Origin: Aulostomus chinensis | Lineage: Eukaryota > Chordata > Actinopteri > Syngnathiformes > Aulostomidae | Assembly: GCA_037954235.1 (NCBI GenBank) | Contig: JBBMOA010000002.1 | Span: 14,451,509-14,515,508, forward strand | DNA: 64,000 bases | Direction of reading: 5' to 3' | Part shown: positions 35,801 through 47,931 of the stretch, one piece after another | Position numbering within the stretch: position 1 is the stretch's first letter | Layout: each line of letters opens with the position of its first letter | Notes under the pieces: generated by a model | What the model was told of the DNA's origin: nothing | Databases searched by the model: none | What the model saw: the letters and a program-made list of their open reading frames with translations, nothing else | Position numbers and translations under genes: made by a program

Positions 35801-37083
35801 ATTGCTGCCGGTGAGCTTACACGTCTCCTCGCCGCTCACCAAACCTCCTCTCAGTGTTTCCACTCAGCACGAATAGCACTGAATAATGGAACATAGGCAA
35901 CCCATCTGGCTGCTACCGCTGTCAGACTTTGAGATTTGCTCCGATGTAAGTTGTGATGTTGGATGACCAGAAGCCAGTGTCCAGTCTTGATGCAGAAGGA
36001 TATTTTGTTGGTCGTAAGTTGTGGTGTTAACTCCCAAAAACGTCAAAGCAGCATGAAATCTTAACGTCCACAATGTGTCAGATTTAGTGACGTCCAGTGG
36101 TCAAGCTACAGATTACAACACCTCTCTTCACCGCTCCCATATGAGAATCTATGAAGAACTGCGGGACAGATTATATTTAGGGCCTGAGCCTGAAGGTACT
36201 TCAGGCAAAGACCCTATTATGTTTTTGGTCCTACATTTGTCAAATGTTTAGGCTCTTAAACTTCCCACGAACCAATAGATCCCCACAGGAAAACACTATG
36301 AGCCTCCGACTGGCCAAGACAGGGAAAAGTTGAAATAGGAGAGGAGCAGGGTCTCACTCCAGGAGCTGCGTCTGAAGCTGCTGCTCCCAGCTTAGACCTT
36401 ACTGTTGTGCAGTAGCAATGATCATATCAAGGTCATGCCAAACGACATCACCATGATTTGTACAACATATGAATCCACGCTTCGTCTTGTTTGTCCAAGT
36501 TCTAAAGGCCATTTTTCCTTTTGGAATTTGGAGCCTCTTGTTTAACTTGTGTTAAAATATAACTCCGTAATCAAAGTAAACTAGAATGCAATGGTTCTGG
36601 TTCTGGTGTTGTGGACGACCATGTTCATGCAACCAATCAGCTCCCGTGGATGTGGACCCACTGCCTGTGTAGCTACGAAGAGCTCATTGTAAGTCTGTCA
36701 AAAAAAAGTTCTTCAGGTGATGCTTCTCTCGTGGGAACTTTTAGAACACGACAGTCAGCATTTGAATGAGTTCATTCTGGATCCTCCAGACTGCTTCTTT
36801 AAACTGTGGTCTGGTGCAGGCTGCTGAGTGTCACAACGCAAACACAGCCTCTACATAGCGTTCTCTTGAAAATGAGCTGATGTTCTCATGTTCACCCATG
36901 TAACTTGAGTGTTCTGCACCTGTGCCGTCAGATGGATATTCCTATGAAAGAGAGGCCATCGAGAGCTGGATCCACACCAAGAACCGCTCCAGCCCCATGA
37001 CCAACCTCCCGCTACTGACAACCCTGCTCACCCCCAACCACACCCTGAAGATGGCTATCGCTCGATGGAAGACGAGCCAGTAG
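28038..37083 (+). CDS. wdsub1: WDSUB1, WD repeat, SAM and U-box domain protein
   Basis: Probable U-box E3 ubiquitin ligase; its substrates are little known. Twelve coding segments join to 486 codons plus stop: 28038-28435, 29200-29387, 29470-29556, 30555-30648, 31378-31411, 31502-31542, 32708-32814, 32978-32995, 33956-33982, 34360-34539, 35676-35810, 36932-37083. The start ATG at 28038 gives MVSLICTLQDHRDDVNSCAF, matching the human start MVKLIHTLADHGDDVNCCAF. Seven WD40 repeats (about residues 1-315) are followed by a linker, SAM (about 345-405) and U-box (about 420-486). The human protein is 476 residues. The two tiny linker exons (18 and 27 nt) are inferred from splice signals and phase only. 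The gene lies tail to tail with tanc1. Confidence 0.96.
28880..29143 (-). repeat. SINE-like repeat, copy 4, just upstream of a wdsub1 exon
   Basis: The minus-strand copy reads from a head near gtgccgcc (29143) back to a truncated tail at about 28880 with a poly-G run. It ends about 56 nt before the exon at 29200, so the acceptor region is partly bounded by repeat. Confidence 0.78.
29653..30494. repeat. Triplet-repeat minisatellite with 42-bp higher-order unit
   Basis: AAT/GAT/AAC triplets fill most of the 998-nt wdsub1 intron 29557-30554. From 30300 the 42-bp unit (14 triplets) repeats exactly, starting at 30300, 30342, 30384, 30426 and 30468 (the last partial). Open frames of up to 214 codons on both strands are artefacts of a stop-free triplet pattern. 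Confidence 0.95.
30649..31377 (+). other. wdsub1 intron
   Basis: No repeat or additional exon was recognised. Confidence 0.5.
31543..32707 (+). other. wdsub1 intron
   Basis: About 1.2 kb of unremarkable sequence. Its 94-codon frame at 32385-32669 has no family support. Confidence 0.5.
32831..32878. repeat. (CA)24 microsatellite just after a wdsub1 donor
   Basis: Pure CA on the coding strand, beginning 16 nt after the end of the exon 32708-32814. Confidence 0.96.
32978..33982 (+). CDS. wdsub1: wdsub1 tentative micro-exons in the WD-SAM linker
   Basis: 32978-32995 (18 nt, DGKSLP, donor gtgagt) and 33956-33982 (27 nt, EESALTSSQ, acceptor tcttccag, donor gtagga). Both keep phase 1 to 1, so inclusion of either, both or neither leaves the frame open. 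Human WDSUB1 has a different linker of similar length here. Confidence 0.5.
33590..33604 (+). promoter_or_regulatory. CTCF-like core motif
   Basis: CCACCAGGTGGCGCT matches the vertebrate CTCF core closely. A weaker match, CCACAAGGTGGCGCAAG, stands at 33262-33278. Both lie in a wdsub1 intron. The GGTGGCGC string also occurs in degraded teleost repeats, so this is only a candidate. Confidence 0.35.
34360..34539 (+). CDS. wdsub1: wdsub1 exon: SAM domain
   Basis: The acceptor is ccctctcag (AG at 34358-34359) and the donor is gtgagc at 34540. It encodes DWSEEDVSVWLVEEGLGGLV, then FKANNIDGTELLSLTKETLA. Human WDSUB1 reads DWSEEDVSTWLCAQDLKDLV and MNNIDGKELLNLTKESLA at the same place. SAM domains mediate homo- or hetero-oligomerisation. 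Confidence 0.96.
35676..37083 (+). CDS. wdsub1: wdsub1 exons: end of SAM and U-box
   Basis: Exons 35676-35810 and 36932-37083. The first finishes SAM (ESVGLRSKVLRKVEELK) and begins the U-box (IPDEFLCPITRELMREPVIA). The second continues DGYSYEREAIESWIHTKNRS, SPMTNLPL and NHTLKMAIARWKTSQ, with TAG at 37081. The U-box recruits ubiquitin-loaded E2 enzymes without zinc. Confidence 0.97.
36177..36560. repeat. Possible degraded teleost interspersed repeat
   Basis: Begins gggcctgagcctgaaggtac followed by ggcaaagaccctattatg, which recalls a common teleost repeat starting with an agggcccgagcac block and a caaggccctattgt block. The match fades rapidly. It lies in the intron between the two U-box exons. 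Confidence 0.3.
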
Positions 37084-38002
37084 AAACCTTAAGAACTCTT
37101 TTGTTGCCCAAATATCTCCCCTGAAGTGAGCAAGAACCAGAACATTTCAGGTACTGGCGTGTCCTCCTTTGTGCCAACCGGGTATTGAAGCAATGTGCGT
37201 GTTTACCTGGTGGCATTTATTTATGTGATTGCATCATGCGTTTGAGCTGGAGGGTGCAGGAAGATGACGAGGCATCTATATTTACCTAGAAATACTAACG
37301 ACATACCAAGACAACATCTGCCTGCAAACACGTCCCACCTTTCAACCGCTCTCATTTCTTCATTCATAACTTAAAGCTCTGGTTTGGTCTACCAGTTCTT
37401 CAGAAAAATGCCACTAAATCTGGTATATGTTTGTATATGTAGATGTAATAATTTACTTTCTGACTTAAGGATGTTACATTTTCTTTACAGACAGTGTATT
37501 TACATCAAATGACCAGTGTGTTGGACCTTCTGTAAGAACATCACTAGTGAAGCTGTCAACTCACTCTACTTATCCAAGTCCCACAATTACTTCTTTTTTA
37601 AAAATCGCCTTACTTTCTATCTTTACAAATCTTGATTCTATCGACTAACAGCAGCAAAGTTGACAGTGCTGAAAATGTAAGTTATATTAAATCGTAAATT
37701 GAATCAGTCAAAATTAATCGTGGACTTGGAGCATTTTGACACCCCCCCCCCCCCCCAGGTGGAGCCATTGCATAAAAGCATTCAGTTACAAATGTAGGTG
37801 AATAAAAAAACACTTTACTACATTGTTTAAATTGTTTACAACTCAAAAACATATGAAAAACAAAATAAATAAGAGAACAAGCTAGTGCTAGAAATAGGAA
37901 GGTGTCTGTCCATTCTGGGCTACTGTAGATGCAACTTGGCAGGCTCTGTGGAGGAGGACTCCTCCCTATGGAGGTATAAAGGGCTCATATTATTACAATA
38001 AA
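37084..38002 (+). other. wdsub1: wdsub1 3'UTR, approximate
   Basis: Non-coding sequence after the stop, with AATAAA at 37801-37806 and 37997-38002 as candidate polyadenylation signals. A poly-C run lies at about 37743-37757. Which signal is used is unknown. Confidence 0.45.
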
Positions 38003-38865
38003 CTCTTTCCGAAAATTCAACTTCTGACAATAATCTATCACAAATTCTACACACTGTACCTTTAAATTTGCTCACACAGAACACAAGGTGGCGTGAGTAC
38101 AGCAGCTTATTTTAAATAACGTGTTTTAATGAACCACTAACACCTCAAAAAACCCATACTGCTCTCATACTCATGCCTTTAATCTTTACTTTGTCTTAAT
38201 CAAATTTGTAATGTCTCATATGACATCATATTAATTGCTTTGAACACTCGCTGATGTAAATCAGGGGAATTTTTCCCCCCTAAACTTTGATTTACTATAT
38301 CGTCCTGAACATCACGTTATTTATTTGTTTTCAGAATTTTCTCAATTCTCCATGAAGCACATGAACAGGGACTTTCTTGAATTGCCATTAAAGCTGTTTT
38401 GCAGAACATTACATCACTTGACCACTTCCTGTTTTGGTTGTTTTTAAAAAGAGTGTCACGTAAACCCACCAGTTAGAATTTGGTCTGATCACATTTGGGA
38501 TGTCTTGAGGAGCCACATGATTAAACTTTTGATCCAAGTTTAAAAGGCCTAACAGGAAGTAGCACTACAGTGATGCACTGTAGCTTTAATATCAAGAAAA
38601 TATGTCTCTCGTCTTACTGAACCACTATTTGCTCTGTTGGCAGTTGGAAAAGACAACACCATGTTTATGTACTTTTCCTGTGGTCTGCACACGGCCCTGC
38701 TTCAGCAGATATGGATTTTTCTTGCAAGTTCTTGTGTGAGTGAGGAGGTTTTAGCAGCATTCATATTTTGTGACGCCTTGGTGAGATTTGCTTCCACTCC
38801 TATAGACCCTGACACATTTCAGGAACAGCACTGTGAAAGAAGTAAATCCAGTCCGCCATGAACAT
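38003..38865. other. Convergent tail-to-tail region between wdsub1 and tanc1
   Basis: Lies between the candidate wdsub1 poly(A) signal and the candidate tanc1 one. No gene was recognised. The two 3'UTRs may approach or overlap here. Confidence 0.45.
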
Positions 38866-39231
38866 TTTATTGTACCACAATAGTAAAGTGGTCTGATTGT
38901 GTAATCCATAGCATGACTCTGAGAAGGATAGATGACAACCATGGACATAGAACAATGTAAGACGTCTCTCTCTCTCTCTCTTAATCCTCAGCTGCATGTG
39001 TCTCTGTGTCCAAATGAACCAATAAACACTTCATATGAATATGTCCTCTGCTATGCAAAAATAAATAACGGATACTGTGAATATTGAAGCGATCAATTCA
39101 ATATTAGTTTAAGAACAATGTCATGTACAGTGCTTTCTTTTTAATCAAGTGTACCAAGAAAAAGCATCTCAAGTACATAAAGTCATTTCTTTTGAAGGCT
39201 GCAATGCTGACAGATAACCACGTAGAGGGAA

Positions 39232-39268
<37 letters not shown>

Positions 39269-39691
39269 ATCTGCAAATATAGTGTACACCGTACAAATAT
39301 AAATGTTTTTAAAAGACACTCAACAATAGAAATGGTCATATCCTGCAACTACCGTGAGGGTTTGTATACTCGTGCACAAAGCTTTCTCAGACTTGTATAT
39401 TTGATATAATAAATAAAATTGAGACAATAGACGACTTATTTAATTAAGGTATGTCTGGTTTTCTTGAATACACTAGTGTGCTAGCTGTAAACATGTAAGC
39501 AGAAGCGTCGTAGCCTGAGTTGAACACTGGTTCTAGATTGTGAATGCAGCGCCGCAGCAGAACTCTACAAACAGGCTGGGGGGGGGGGGGGGGGAAGCAG
39601 TTCTCAGAAGTCTCCCTTGCTACCTTATGTGGGACATGGTTTGTTGAAAACAGCAGAAAAACGCTCCAATCTGTGCTTTGAACAACTCTAT
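38866..39691 (-). other. tanc1: tanc1 3'UTR, approximate
   Basis: A TTTATT at 38866-38871 (AATAAA on the minus strand) gives a 3'UTR of about 820 nt below the stop at 39692-39694. It contains a (TA)n run at 39233-39268 and a poly-G run (poly-C on the transcript) near 39580-39594. Confidence 0.45.
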
Positions 39692-41042
39692 TCAGACGTT
39701 AGACTCTATAAAGGAGCGTTTGGGTTTGATGGGCGCCATATGCAGCACTGGGTTGTCTCTTGTCAGGCTCGCCTGTCTGTGCCTCCCGTCAGGAAAGCGT
39801 AGCTGGGATGACAGAGTGGCTCTAGCCTCTCGCTGGTGGTGGCGCTCTCCAAACTCCCGGCTCTGCTGCTGGCTGCTGGCCTGATGCTCCTGGAATGAGG
39901 CGCGTTTGAACTCATTGTTCAACCCTTGGAACTCCATGACTGACATACTGAAACTCTCCAAGCCTCCACCTTGCCCCTGTCGGCCCAGGCCAGGGGCCTG
40001 CTGGCCCTGCACTCTAACAGATTTATCCATGACCCCCATGAAGGGGCGGGGCTTCAGCTCTGGCTTTGCCTTGAAACTACCACTGCTCTTGATGGGGCAT
40101 GGTGCGTCCGGTACCTGTTGTCTGCCGCCGTCTGACAGGTTCCCACTAGAAGCCTGACTGGAACTAGAACCTCTAGAGCCTGCTGTTCCTCCTCCACCTC
40201 CCTCCCTCCTCACCTCCATACCAGAGCCCAGAGCCAGACCCAGACCATCCAGGGCCACAGAGTGTGTGGCGAGTCTATCAGAGCCCCTGGAGAAGCTGGA
40301 GGAGCGAGGCTGATACTTTGGAACATGGCCGGGTGGGGACGAGCTGTTGGGGGACATGGGGTGAAAATGCTCTGTGGGGCTGAGTCCAGAGTGTTCAGTG
40401 GCGGATCCAGGACCGATGTCAATTCCCAGAACTGGTGCTGGTCTCAGGGAGGTGGACATGTGTCTGCCTGGCAGAGGACTGGAGGGGCCACAGAGAGAGA
40501 GAGGCCTGCCCCCAACTCTGCCCCCCGACTGGAGGGAGTGGCAGTGGTGATGAGTCCTGCTGCCCTGGTTTTGCCTGTTGATGGCAGGAACCGGTTCCGA
40601 CATGTCCATGAACAGTTGGTTCTGTACGTACTCCTCTTGGGGGAAACATGGCGACTGATCGGCTAAACCAAAAGCCACACTTCCAGGTAGAGTCCTGTTT
40701 GGACCGTATGGATTCAGAGGCCAAAATTCTGGGCTTTTTCCACATTGCAGGCTCACCTCCTCGCCGTCCTCCCTCTCCTCGTCCTTCTCTGCATCGGGGT
40801 GCTCCTCAGGGACATGCCTCTCCAGACTTCCCTGTGAAAACACATCCATGTCCTCCTCCTCTGTGGCTGAATGGTGGTGGCTGTGAGGGTCCCTGCTGTA
40901 ACCCTGCGTTGCGTTGTTGCCGGATGTCTTCTGATGATGTTTGTATTCCTCTTCAACTCGTGCCAGCAGGCGGCGGATCTCTCTATTGGATGGGCAGAGT
41001 CGTGCTGCTTCGTGGAGGTCTGCCAGCGCTGCAGCAAACTGC
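39692..41042 (-). CDS. tanc1: tanc1 last exon: final TPR, disordered tail, PDZ ligand
   Basis: The acceptor on the minus strand is gtcctccccag before 41042. It opens QFAAALADLHEAARLCPSNR (TPR), then a long Ser/Pro/Gly-rich tail with acidic and His clusters. It ends PIKPKRSFIESNV with the stop at 39692-39694. The ESNV terminus is the class of PDZ ligand through which TANC proteins bind PSD-95-family scaffolds. Codon 1 is completed from the preceding exon. Confidence 0.96.
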
Positions 41043-44000
41043 CTGGGGAGGACAGAGAAGATGAACAAAGGAACTTTAGAAACATTTAATTTACTATGAC
41101 ACAGAGACGCGACTGATCCTTCGAGCAATATAATATTACTTTGAACTTATAGCTGTACCTGCTACTGCGCTTGGCTCGTGCTCTGGCATAATACGCTTCA
41201 TAAGACCTGGGTTTGAGTTCCAGGGCTTTTGTTGCAAACTCCTCAGCTATGCCAAAGTCCTGAGTTATCACACAGAAAAATCCATTTAAAACAGACAGAA
41301 CAGAGCAACCAGACAAACCTACTGTACGGTCAGCTGACGAGATGGGAAAATAACTTAGCATCATAAAGTTCGTTTTTACTGCCATGAGTGTAGGAATAGA
41401 TAGGGAACTGCTGGTGTTTCTGCTGGTTTTTACTGCTCTCATCATCACTCTCAGGTGAATATTTGATGACGAGAACGCGTTGTGATTCTGTCCTTGAGCG
41501 CGAGGTCAAAATGGCAGCCTTGAATGTGCACATTGCTGTTGAATGTTTAATGATGGTATCATATAGTCGCTCTCCTGGCTGCCTTCTCCTGATATAATGT
41601 ATGGAATTAGCCAGGTCCACTGTAAATAACTCCTGTAGAGACACAGAGGAAGAGCGTGTGCTTGATCCACCGGAGAGAGTGACCTTATCACATCACATTA
41701 GCCGCTCCATTATTCATTGGCCACAGTGACCCTAAGGATGGCAGTTTTACACAGTCTGTTAGGACGTCTGTCATCACCAGGGTGGTTTCCAAACCTGCAG
41801 GCTACACTCATCCATCTCTGAAATAACGGCACACTGCAATTCATTGTGTCACCACCTGCTTCCAGGTCTTTGTCTGTTTACCAGAGAAACAGCAAATTAC
41901 ATCTGAAAGGCAGAGATATTTTTACAGCCAGCCACACTGGTGCCCGCATCTTTTCGTGTTGATACAAATAAATTATATATCTTAAGGAATCACCCACCTC
42001 GCCTGGCCAGACCTTCTGCCGTTCCCTCGGCATCTAATAAACCTGACGGTGTTAAATAGTGCATGAGCAGTTTGATGCAGCCATGGTTCTTACATTGGTT
42101 TTCCTGCGGCAGCGGGAGAGGTTGAGATAAAGGGAAACCCGCAGGTCTTTCAGTCCTTTCAGCTCTTCTCCTTGCCCCTCGCGAGGGAGCTTCCTCAGGG
42201 CATACTGGTAGCGCTGGCCTGCCTCCTTCATACGTCCCTTCTGCATACAAACAATTCACAAAAATAGCTCACCTAAATAAAAAGCTGCAATGTTTTTCAA
42301 ACCTTCCAGTCCCAATTTCAAGTACCTTGTAAAGCATGTTCCCTTCCTCCATCAGCTTCTGCAGCAGGATGAGGAGAATGTCAGGTTTGGAGGACGCCAT
42401 AGCCCAGGTAGCGTGACCTGACAGAGGGGTACGAATATTTTGTTTTTTAATCATCCGTTTCAACTTGTCTTTTTGACTCTGTGTCTTGCATAAATCACGT
42501 ACCTGATCGATCATGTGGAGCTGTTCTGTAGCCTTCCGGTTGATCAGGGAGAGCGGGGGGATGGAGAAGAGAGGGAGAGTTAGTAAGTGGATGTGGCACC
42601 GCAGCAGCTGCAGGATAGAGCGTAATATACTATGTAGAAGTGGAGCCGGCCAATATGAAGTCATGTAGATGCGGATAGAAATCAATCGTCAGACACAAAT
42701 ATGGATTCAATCTGAGGAGTCGCTTCAGCTACAGAGGTGGTATATATGTCTGTTTATACTGAATGATCTTACATCGTTTTTTTTTTAAAGATTGTTCGCG
42801 GAATCAAAACTTTATACCCATCTTGGATCCTTTCTTGAGCAGCGAGGCTACCAGGGCAGGGTTCTGGCAGCCAGGAGTCCGGTCTGAAGCTCTGGTGCCG
42901 TTGTTGTCCACCCTCTCCAGCACTGCCCCGTGTTCTAGCAGGCAGTGTACCTGCAGCACATCAGACAATAACAACATATTACATCTAATCAGCTGCTCAG
43001 GCTCATTAACATCACGAGTCCTGATCATTTTGATTCCATCTTTGATTATCATTTCATTTTGATTGTGTTCCCGCTGATCATTAATGACATGAACGGCTCG
43101 GTTTCTTTACCCCCGATGAGATTGATTGTAAATGGCCTCCTGGGTGCTGCAGCCTCGCACATATGACCATGATGATTAACACAGGTAGGATTTGTTTTAT
43201 TCAACTACATAAAAGAGGCTGATGTGAGTTGAGACAATTGTGCATTTGACTCAATCATTAGGCTCTACAGTGTTCAGTTTGTAAGTTTGCAAAAATAACA
43301 TGAGAGAGCTGCAGAGACGATAGTTGTGTATGCCAACACAGGCGTCAGCTATGTGGGCACTTCAACCAAACGCCAATCGGACTTTTGATTACATCATAAA
43401 ATAAATCCAATCTGAGGCAAAAAATGTTTGAGATTTACACATTTTGTTCAAATTGGGGTGGCACGGTGGCGCAGTGGTTAGCATTGTCGCAGGATAAGCG
43501 GTAGAAAATGGATGGATAGGATGGATGTTCGTGATGAACCAAGGCCTCGGCCTGTTATCCATCAGATCTTTTATGGTTCTGGGTCCCTTCCAGAGATCCG
43601 TGGCTTCAACGATGCTCGTTCCACAGAGCCGTTGCAGTCAGAGTTTCTACATTTTGGAACAACCTGCCTGAGGGGATAAAGGCTGCAAATGCTGTTCCGG
43701 CTTTTATATAACTTTTAAATTTTTGTTTTGAGATGAAATCATTCATATTTCATGGCCTTTTAGTTCATTTCTTTTTATGCATTATTTTTTTATGGCTTTG
43801 AATTTGTTTTAATCCTCTTGTGTTTTTTCTTTTGTAAAGCACTTTTTAAGCTACGTTTAATATATTATTATCAACATGGACTCACTGTATCTGTGTCCCC
43901 GTTAAGAGCAGCCAGGTCAAGTGGGGTGCGCCCCTGCCTGTCTGGATGGTTCAGGTCGGCACCCGCCTCCACCAGCAGCTGCAGGACACCCTTCTGACCC

Positions 44001-47000
44001 TTCATGCAGGCCCAGCTGAGAGCAGTCAGCCCCTCCTGGTCAGCAGTGGACAGAGAGGCTCCTGGGACCACAAATGATACAAATGTATATCCATGTCCAT
44101 GTATATTCATCAAACGGGGATGTGAGTGGTGATGGTGGTGGACTCTCACCCTTGGACAGCAGCAGCTCTAAAGTGCTGGCGTGGCCCTCGGAGGCGGCCA
44201 GCATCAGTGCGGTGCGGCCCTGCTTGTCGCCGACGCTGATGTCGGTGTCCTGCTTCAGCAGCAACTCTGCCACCTGGAAAAGGAGGTAAAGACAGTTTAA
44301 ATATGGGGTAAGAGCATAATAAGGGTCGGTACCCCAGACTCCTCACCTGCGTGTGTCCATGTTTGGTGGCGCTGAGGAGTGGGACCATCCCTCTACGGTT
44401 TGGTATCTCCAGCCCTGCCCCACGGTCCAGGAGGAGCACACACACGTCTGTCCTCCCTCTCCCTGCTGCTGCACTCAAGACTGACGGAGGGACGAGAGGC
44501 GGAGATTTGTGAGACGAGCAGAAGAAAGGGATCTGATCATTTCCGTTATCTATTTGATTGATTGTTCTATTACATTACTGACTGAGAGACATTTTTAATG
44601 CTTTCTTTTTTTAATACAAGAGGCACTGAAGCAACTGAACCTTCTCAGAATCATTCAGCAAAACAAACTATGCGCACCTCTAACTTGCTGCTGTGACAAC
44701 GACAGACACATTTCCTGGCTTTAATACAAGTCCTTCAGCTAATTGAGCGGCTGGGCACAGAGACAAGGTAATGATCTCATTCTCTCACCTTACGCACCCC
44801 TGATGAATGACATCATGTTTTATGTGGTTGCTGCTTCAGTGGACACGTTGATAACAGGATATTATTACCATCACATATGACATCAGTCCAGTTGTCCTGA
44901 GCTGACGTGCTGCTTCAATTATACAAACTGAAAGAAACACTCTCCATAATATAATTCATATGCACTTCTGTGTTGGGAAACTAAGCCCCCCTTAAAAAAA
45001 GATATATTCCTCATTCCCTGTTATCACTTGTAGTAGTAATAGTAGTACTAGTAGTTGTTGGTAAAACTGAGTGTCAGACAAAGACACGGTACATACGAAG
45101 GTGAACATTTCAGAGGCAATTTCATGCTCTCACTATTCAATGGCAGCACTGGAGGGGACTGTGTAATAGAATTAGGCTCTAATGGCACTGGAGGCAGAGA
45201 TACAGGCGTCGTCTGACATGCTCTCAGGAAATGGACCTAACAGAGTTCTGCAGGCTTGCATCTGTGATAGTAAGGTAAGGCTATTACAATTGAATAACAG
45301 CTGCTTTTTAGATGCTGCCAATGGAGCTGGACCAGATATTCTGCACGATAAATGCAACGTTCCATTTCTTCCATTTGATAACAATCAGAGCATCGTAAAT
45401 CCATAATAATTAAACAAGAGAGTCTATCGAGTATCGCTGCAGCTGCTGCTAGAATCAAAGGTCCTACTGTGTGTGTATATGAAGATCTATGCAGGTAGGT
45501 GTGCTATCTGATATCATTCCCTTCCTTACAAGGAGAATATGCTTGAAATGCAGCTCCCACAGCCCCTGGGCACGACTCTCACACCAAACTGATGGACAGA
45601 AAGAAGTGAGAAAGCTAAATTCATTTGACTGATGGAAGAAAACGTACCAGTTTCTCCCCAGAGAGTGTCGTGAGTGTCCATCTGCACCGCCAGCTGTTCA
45701 TCTTTCAAGTCCAGCAAGCTCTTCACCACCTGCAGGAAAGCACAATTTTACAGTCCGCTGTGTTGCTGTCTTGTCGTGCAGAAAGAAAACCTAGTTTAAA
45801 GAAAAAGAAGACCTTCACCAAAGAAAATAGCAAAGTGCATCTGGTGAATCCTCAAGCAAGGACAAGCACAGTTCTTGACATAAAAAATGACTTTGAGCAG
45901 TTAAAAATACTTTTATCCCAGGACCTTGACATGAAGCGTACCTGCGTGTGTCCTATACTGGCTGCAGCTGTTACTGCCTGCTGTACTGCCTGCTTCTTCC
46001 CTGTCACAGTCTCATGGCTGTGGTGTGGGTCAGTGGGGTTCTCCGGTCCCCAATCCTGGCCCAGCAAGATGTTGATGACTTCTGCGTGGCCCTTCAGCCC
46101 GGCGTGGACCAGAGCACACTGACCGCTCTTATCAGCATGGCCCACCTGGCACAGAGGGGACACAGAAGGACTTACAACCCTGGTCCTGGGCAGCAGCTCC
46201 AATAGGCTGGCCTAAATCAGGGCTGTTTATGTCATCTGTCTCCCAGAATAGATGCTGAAAGTGTATATAAAGCCAGGGTATCACTGGTGTAAAGGTACTA
46301 AGAGATGGAGCACTCTGAGTTCAGTCTGATTTACCCACAGTAATTATGCCATGGATAAATCATCTCCCTCTTTGCTCTGAAACTCAACTGACCTTGGCCC
46401 CTTTCTTGCAGAGAAGGCCGATGATGTCAGTGTGTCCGGCGGCGGCGGCCAAACAGAGGGGTGTCATACCGCTGTCGGTGGTCCCGTCAACAGGAGCACC
46501 CATTTCAATTAGCAGAGCAACCACCTCCACATGTCCCAGGTGGGCATGGACGCAGAGGATGGGGGCGTGTCCTACCACCTCCGTGCACCAGCTCACATTA
46601 GCACCACCCAGCATCAACAGCCGACTTACCTGTGGGTGCAAATGGTCACATGACAGTTATTTAGGGATAGCTAGAGACAAGTAGATGCCAGTTTTATTGA
46701 CTCTATGGTACCAAGGCGATTTATTTTATTCTTGTGTTGGTGTGAGCCTGCGGTACGTTACACTGGAGCGTCTTCATAGGAAGGCCACAATCCAACCACA
46801 ATATTAAACTCAATTAAGTCCAGAGAAAAACACTCAACTTTAGCAGTCTTTGTAACAAAATAAAAATATTTCTTTGCCTTACCTAAGTGGAACTTTCAGG
46901 AATGAGATCTTGAATATTTTTGACACAATTTTATTTTCCACCTCCGCATTTTAATAAAAAATATCTTCTCCTTTTACATGTTGAAAACAGACTCTGTATT

Positions 47001-47888
47001 CATACATTTGAGCCTTTTTAATTATTTCTTATTCAGTATCAAGACGGATTCACCCAAAATGGATGAGACATAACGACATAGAAATGATGCTCAATAAACC
47101 CCTCATGTGTGGTTTATTGGGCTTTGAATTTTATATATTATATTATCATATCTTATATTATACCAAATTACTTCTTTACTAGCCTTGACTTTTCCATTTC
47201 TGAGTACAGAAGTTGGATCAGAACTTCTACCTTTCCCAGTCTTTTCTCTACTTTTGTTTGTGTAAAAGACTGTAAACACTGATGGAGTGTGTTTAAATGT
47301 GAAGCGAGTGTGTGTAACCTTGATGTTAGGTGTGTATAGGTTCCTCAGGGATGCGAGTGCAGCGGACAGACTGTCTGTGCTGCAGTTCACCCACATGGCC
47401 TGAAGAACGCTGGAGGACACACCCGTTTTCTTACTCAGACCCTTTGAGTGTGTGAGCACAGGCAGGCAGACACACACACACAATTTGACAGACAGAGGAG
47501 AGAAGCAGAAAGAGAGAGAAATTATGCTTTGATGCAATGCAGAATTTGAATCGTGTCCCAGGAGTAAAGCAATAGTGTGCATACAAACACTTCAATATTC
47601 ACCGTCCCCTGGGGGTAGATGTATATGACGGGTGCTAATGTGTGTGGGTGACGGTGCAGACAGAGGTTCGCTTGTATTTGTGGGTGTGTTATTGTGTTTC
47701 GATACAACAATATACAACAGAGTGCAGGGTTTTGTTTATGTGAATCCCCTGGGAAGGGAAAGTGATTCAGATAAGTTTGAGGTATAATCAGTTCTAGTCT
47801 TAAATCTACACAATAACACTATACTATGCTACACTATACTATGCTTTCATATATATATATATATATGTGTGTGCGCGTGTGTGTGTGT

Positions 47889-47931
<43 letters not shown>

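Noticed and set aside
41330..41691. Minus-strand frames between two tanc1 TPR exons
   Set aside because: The exon chain N/DF joins 42094 to 41259 directly as in other TANC proteins; nothing is missing here.
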